A program made the position numbers and the translations under genes. A stretch of 64,000 bases of DNA from Rhodocyclaceae bacterium (lineage in GTDB: Bacteria > Pseudomonadota > Gammaproteobacteria > Burkholderiales > Rhodocyclaceae), in assembly GCA_016791115.1 (NCBI GenBank), contig JAEUNL010000062.1, positions 17,936 through 81,935 on the forward strand, given 5' to 3'. The notes under the pieces were generated by a model. The model did not search any database, was not told where the DNA came from, and was given only the letters and a program-made list of their open reading frames with translations. Of this stretch, positions 60,610-64,000 are shown piece after piece; within the stretch, counting starts at the first letter, position 1, and the number at the start of each line of letters is the position of its first letter.

Positions 60610-61854
60610 ATGACCAAGTTCACCCCGAAGCACAAGATCAACTCGTTCCATCCGCCCAAGCGCACCCTGATGGGCCCCGGCCCCTCGGAGATGCACCCGC
60701 GCGTCATTGCCGCGATGGGCCAGCCCGTAGTGGGCTACATGGACCCCGTGTTCGTCCAGATGATGGACGAATTGAAGGATCTGTTGCGCTACGCCTACCA
60801 GACCAAGAACCCGCTGACCTTCCCGGTATCCGGCCCGGGTTCGGTGGGCATGGAGTCCTGCTTCGTCAATCTGGTCGAACGGGGCGACAAGGTCGTGGTA
60901 TGTCGCAACGGCGTGTTCGGCGGCCGCATGATCGAGAACGTGGAGCGCTGCGGCGGCATACCTGTCGTGGTCGAGGATACGTGGGGTGAGCCGGTCGACC
61001 CGAACAAGCTCGACGATGCACTGAAGAGCAACCCCGACGCCAAGGTGGTCGCCTTCGTCCACGCCGAAACGTCGACCGGTTGCGCATCCGATGCGAAGAC
61101 GCTGGTCGATATTGCGCACCGACACGATTGCGTGACGATCGTAGACGCCGTCACGTCGCTCGGCGGCACGCCGGTGCTGGTCGACGAATGGCAGATCGAC
61201 GCCATTTACTCCGGCAGCCAGAAGTGCCTCTCATGCACGCCGGGTTTGTCACCCACCTCGTTCTCCGATCGTGCGATCGCGCGAGTAAAAGCCCGCAAGG
61301 CGAAAGTGGAAAGCTGGTTCATGGACCTCAACCTCGTGCTCGAGTACTGGGGCAACACCAAACGCACCTACCACCACACCGCCCCGGGCAACGCGCTCTA
61401 CGCGCTGCATGAAGCGCTGTTGCTGCTGCGCGAGGAAGGCATCGAGAATGCGTGGGCACGCCACTGGCGTCACCACTTGGCGCTCAAGGCGGGCCTTGAG
61501 GCAATGGGCCTCAAGTACGTCGTCAAGGAAGGCTATCGCCTGCCGCAGATGAACGCCGTGTACGTGCCGGAAGGAGTCAATGAACTCGAGGTGCGACAGC
61601 GCCTGCTCGCCGAATTCAACCTCGAGATCGGCGCCGGCCTCGGCCCGCTTGCCGGCAAGGTGTGGCGTTTCGGCACCATGGGCTACTCGTGCAAGGCCGA
61701 GAACGTGATGCTCTCACTCGCCGCGCTTGGCTCGGTGCTGTCGGACATGGGCTCTCCGATCGAAGTCGGCCACGCGGAAGCGGCTGCGCATGCTGCTTAT
61801 GCGGCACAGCATGCGGAGGCCGCGAAAGCTGCCAGAAAACTCGCCACCGCGTAG
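60610..61854 (+). CDS. PLP-dependent class V aminotransferase (alanine/serine-glyoxylate type)
   Basis: 414 residues. PLP-Lys in SGSQKCLSCTPGLSP, cofactor contact SGPGSVGMESCFVN and DAVTSLGGTPVLVDEWQID. It fits the alanine-glyoxylate/serine-glyoxylate branch; the exact donor is not certain. C-terminus is Ala-rich and helical. It precedes a strong bidirectional terminator. Confidence 0.92.
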   Translation: MTKFTPKHKINSFHPPKRTLMGPGPSEMHPRVIAAMGQPVVGYMDPVFVQMMDELKDLLRYAYQTKNPLTFPVSGPGSVGMESCFVNLVERGDKVVVCRNGVFGGRMIENVERCGGIPVVVEDTWGEPVDPNKLDDALKSNPDAKVVAFVHAETSTGCASDAKTLVDIAHRHDCVTIVDAVTSLGGTPVLVDEWQIDAIYSGSQKCLSCTPGLSPTSFSDRAIARVKARKAKVESWFMDLNLVLEYWGNTKRTYHHTAPGNALYALHEALLLLREEGIENAWARHWRHHLALKAGLEAMGLKYVVKEGYRLPQMNAVYVPEGVNELEVRQRLLAEFNLEIGAGLGPLAGKVWRFGTMGYSCKAENVMLSLAALGSVLSDMGSPIEVGHAEAAAHAAYAAQHAEAAKAARKLATA

Positions 61855-62001
61855 CCGAATCCGCCTGCTGAAGGGTGGACGACGCGCCTTGCGATCACGA
61901 TCGCGCGGTCACAAGGTGTTCAATGACTGGATACCAGATAGATCGACGCACATTCAGCCGGTTGGCGGTTGAATGTGCGCATCTCTCCGATCAGGAAAGC
62001 G

Positions 62002-62030
62002 AAAGGCGGCGCGTAACCGCGCCGCCTTTT
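62002..62030. terminator. Strong bidirectional terminator between convergent genes
   Basis: A perfect 12-bp stem (AAAGGCGGCGCG and CGCGCCGCCTTT) with loop TAAC, followed by TTTTCTTTT on the plus strand and with A-rich flank on the other. It separates the aminotransferase gene from the minus-strand PKD protein. Confidence 0.9.
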
Positions 62031-62050
62031 CTTTTACTGCCAAGCAGGCC

Positions 62051-64000
62051 TTACTTGTACTGACCGGAAATCAGGCCAGTCGTCGTCTGCCTGCTTATCT
62101 GGCTCCAGAGTCCGCCCGCAAACTTCCACTGACCGTTCCCGGTGCCGGCGCCGAAGTCTGCAATGACTTCCTGCTTGCCGTCGGCATTGAGGTCGGCGGC
62201 GACCATGCGCGTCACCGCTTTCTGGCCGATCTGCTTCCAATCAGTCAGGACGTGGTCGGTAATTTGAACGCCCACAGCAGCGCTATGAGAATACTGAACA
62301 AGCCCGAATCCGCTGAAATGCAGAATCAGATTGTCCTTACGCCCACCATCCGGATTCACCGCTATAGCCGCTAGTGCGCTCTTCGGAGAAATCTGAGTCC
62401 AGCTGGATCCGTTAATCAACGCCCAGATACCTGTCGGCGAACCGAAGGTGTCGCCTCCTATGCCAAAGTCTCCCACCAGATCCATCTGATCGTTTCCGTC
62501 GAGATCGGCCGCAACCATCCATACCGGCGAGCGTGTATCGACCTGAGTCCAGGCACCATCGCTGGTGTAGCCCCAGACGCCGGAACCGGCTCCGAAATCG
62601 ACGATCAGTTCGTCCCGTGCGTCGCGATTGAGGTCCACAAACAGCATCCGCTTCGTTGTCCGGTTGTCGATCTGACGCCACGTCGACCCGTTTGCATACA
62701 ACCAGAGACCGGCAGATCCGAAATCGAACACGATGTCATCCTTGCCGTTGCCATCGACATCACCGACCACCATGTTCTTGGCCGAGCGAGCGTCGAGAAC
62801 CGACCAGACTCCGGTCTTGGACAGGCGCCAGATACCGAGGGACTTTCCGAGCGAATCAGTACCCAGATCGATGATCAGGTCGGACTTTCCGTCGCCGTCC
62901 GGGTCGGCCATTGCGACCTGTCTGGCGTTCCGCGTATCGAGACGGCTCCAGGTTGTACCGTTCTTCATCATCCAGGTGCCACCGGTTCCGAATGTTGCGA
63001 CCAGATCGTTGGCGGCAACAGCACTGACATACGCGGAACGAGTCTGCGTCTTCGTACCCGAGGGTCCGGTCACCGTCAGGCTGACGCTGTAACTGCCCGG
63101 CCTCCTGTACATGTGCACCGGCTCGGCATCGGTGCTGGTCGTTCCGTCTCCGAAAGTCCAGAGGTAGGCATTGATGGTGCCGGAACTGTCGTCCGAGAAC
63201 TTGACGCGCAGCGGGACGGTACCTGACACGCGATTGGCAGTGAATGCCGCGGACAAGGCGTTCCCGACCTGAACGTAGTCGGCCTTGGTAACCGTCTTGG
63301 AGCCCGCCGTGCCACTCGCGGTCAGCGTGACCGTATAGTTGCCCGGCGTCGTATACACATGGCTTACCGAGGAACCGGAACCAACGCTGCCGTCGCCGAA
63401 ATCCCAGGCGAAAGACGTCAGCCCGGACGAAGCCGTTCCAACGAACGCCACGGTCAATGGCGCGGTACCCGAGGCACTTGGCGAGCTGAAGTCCGCCGTC
63501 GTGCCGACAACCGGAGAGGACACCGTCACGGTCCTGGTGGTGCTGTTGGTTCCGCCCGACCCAGTGACGGTGAGCGTCACGGTGTAGCTGCCAGCCGTGT
63601 TGTAGGTCTTGCTGACACTTGCCCCCGTGCCCGTGGTGCCGTCACCGAAGTTCCAGCTCGTGCTGCTGATGCTGCCCGTCGAGGTGGAGCTGAAGGTCGT
63701 GGCCAGCGGCGCCGGTCCGCTCAGCGTGCTGGCGTTGAACGCGGCAACCGGGGCCGCTACAGGAATCGTCGCGCTTGCTTCGTTCGAGTAGCTGCTTTCG
63801 CCGGCAGCGTTGTAGGCCGTGACGGCGAAGTAGTATGTGGCGCCCGAGGTGAGGTTCGGAATCGTCGTGCTCAGCGTGTTGCCGACATCGAGGTGCGTGC
63901 CGTAGCTGCCGCTCGCGGTGCCGTAGTGAACCTTGTAACCGGTCACTCCAGTCGAGGCCGATGCGTTCCACGCCAGGCTGGCCTGGCCGGCGAAAGCGGG
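62051..64000 (-). CDS. Secreted Fn3/PKD/FG-GAP-like protein, 5' end cut by the edge
   Basis: At least 649 codons are in the window. The visible start PAFAGQASLAWNAS looks like the end of a signal peptide, so only about 20 residues are probably missing. Order: one Fn3 domain (YKVHYG to SNEASATIP), three PKD domains with recurring WxFGDGT/S (NFGDG, DFGDG, TFGDG), then about seven repeats of about 45 residues with Asp-rich, calcium-type loops (DPDGDGKSD, DVDGNGKDD, DLNADGKQE). These resemble FG-GAP/VCBS repeats. Likely an extracellular binding protein. No anchor or sorting signal at the C-terminus was seen. Confidence 0.85.
   Translation of the reverse strand, partial: PAFAGQASLAWNASASTGVTGYKVHYGTASGSYGTHLDVGNTLSTTIPNLTSGATYYFAVTAYNAAGESSYSNEASATIPVAAPVAAFNASTLSGPAPLATTFSSTSTGSISSTSWNFGDGTTGTGASVSKTYNTAGSYTVTLTVTGSGGTNSTTRTVTVSSPVVGTTADFSSPSASGTAPLTVAFVGTASSGLTSFAWDFGDGSVGSGSSVSHVYTTPGNYTVTLTASGTAGSKTVTKADYVQVGNALSAAFTANRVSGTVPLRVKFSDDSSGTINAYLWTFGDGTTSTDAEPVHMYRRPGSYSVSLTVTGPSGTKTQTRSAYVSAVAANDLVATFGTGGTWMMKNGTTWSRLDTRNARQVAMADPDGDGKSDLIIDLGTDSLGKSLGIWRLSKTGVWSVLDARSAKNMVVGDVDGNGKDDIVFDFGSAGLWLYANGSTWRQIDNRTTKRMLFVDLNRDARDELIVDFGAGSGVWGYTSDGAWTQVDTRSPVWMVAADLDGNDQMDLVGDFGIGGDTFGSPTGIWALINGSSWTQISPKSALAAIAVNPDGGRKDNLILHFSGFGLVQYSHSAAVGVQITDHVLTDWKQIGQKAVTRMVAADLNADGKQEVIADFGAGTGNGQWKFAGGLWSQISRQTTTGLISGQYK

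Overview
The window is a stretch of GC-rich chromosome from a denitrifying betaproteobacterium, most likely Rhodocyclales (the Azoarcus/Thauera/Dechloromonas/Azospira neighbourhood). Three things suggest this: the conserved blocks rsmD-coaD-fdx / M16 pair / ftsY-ftsE-ftsX, glyA-nrdR-ribD, pmbA/yjgA and glrK-yfhG-glrR; a Sec-exported NosZ of the clade II type; and the general codon use. This is inference from gene content; no search was run. I saw no tRNA, rRNA, CRISPR array, transposase or prophage gene.

Region by region. 1-3264 (minus strand) is the start of a nitrous-oxide-reduction operon running off the left edge: nosZ, then a small cytochrome c, then a diheme-type cytochrome c cut by the edge. 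Divergent from nosZ are a periplasmic ankyrin-repeat protein and a DUF411-like CxxC protein, then an orphan flavocytochrome-c/sulfide-quinone-type flavoprotein and an SDR dehydrogenase. 7.0-14.0 kb is housekeeping: ferredoxin, coaD, rsmD, a catalytic/non-catalytic M16 peptidase pair and ftsYEX. 14.1-22 kb is mixed accessory content: a Calx-beta protein, a TerB-like protein, a TraB/GumN protein, an ABC exporter, TerC and a photolyase-like FAD domain. 22-28 kb is metabolism: metY, a SEC-C protein, SRAP, ribD, nrdR and glyA. 28-41 kb holds an orphan PhnD-like binding protein, a three-domain ACP/acyl-AMP ligase/acyltransferase, a phosphatase, a TRAP transporter split into dctQM (plus lysE) and a distant dctP, a polyprenyl-phosphate sugar transferase and an MDR dehydrogenase. 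40-49 kb has pmbA, yjgA, mog, an LTA-synthase-like phosphotransferase, a carboxylesterase, an M17 aminopeptidase, thyA and a glycine-zipper protein. 49.6-53 kb is the GlrK/YfhG/GlrR envelope-stress two-component operon. 53-62 kb has folA, dcd, mrp/apbC, metG, a SulP transporter, acylphosphatase and an aminotransferase. The right edge cuts a secreted Fn3/PKD/FG-GAP-like protein.

The most unusual thing I found is not a gene. Five intergenic segments (8385-8499, 19610-19724, 24919-25033, 37218-37332, 46088-46202) align without gaps, are each exactly 115 nt by my count, and share degenerate 18-nt terminal inverted repeats (right-end consensus CCATGCGCCTTTCAGGCC). All sit beside gene 3' ends, and two overlap stop codons. 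At least two more decayed copies may exist. I do not recognise this family; constant length with diverged sequence suggests a structured RNA/terminator or a REP-like element. Other signals worth attention are a terminator-like hairpin between nosZ and its cytochrome genes, a compositionally foreign patch inside metG, a GAFSGA variant in GlrR, and perfect operator-like palindromes at 14019-14037 and 45315-45336.
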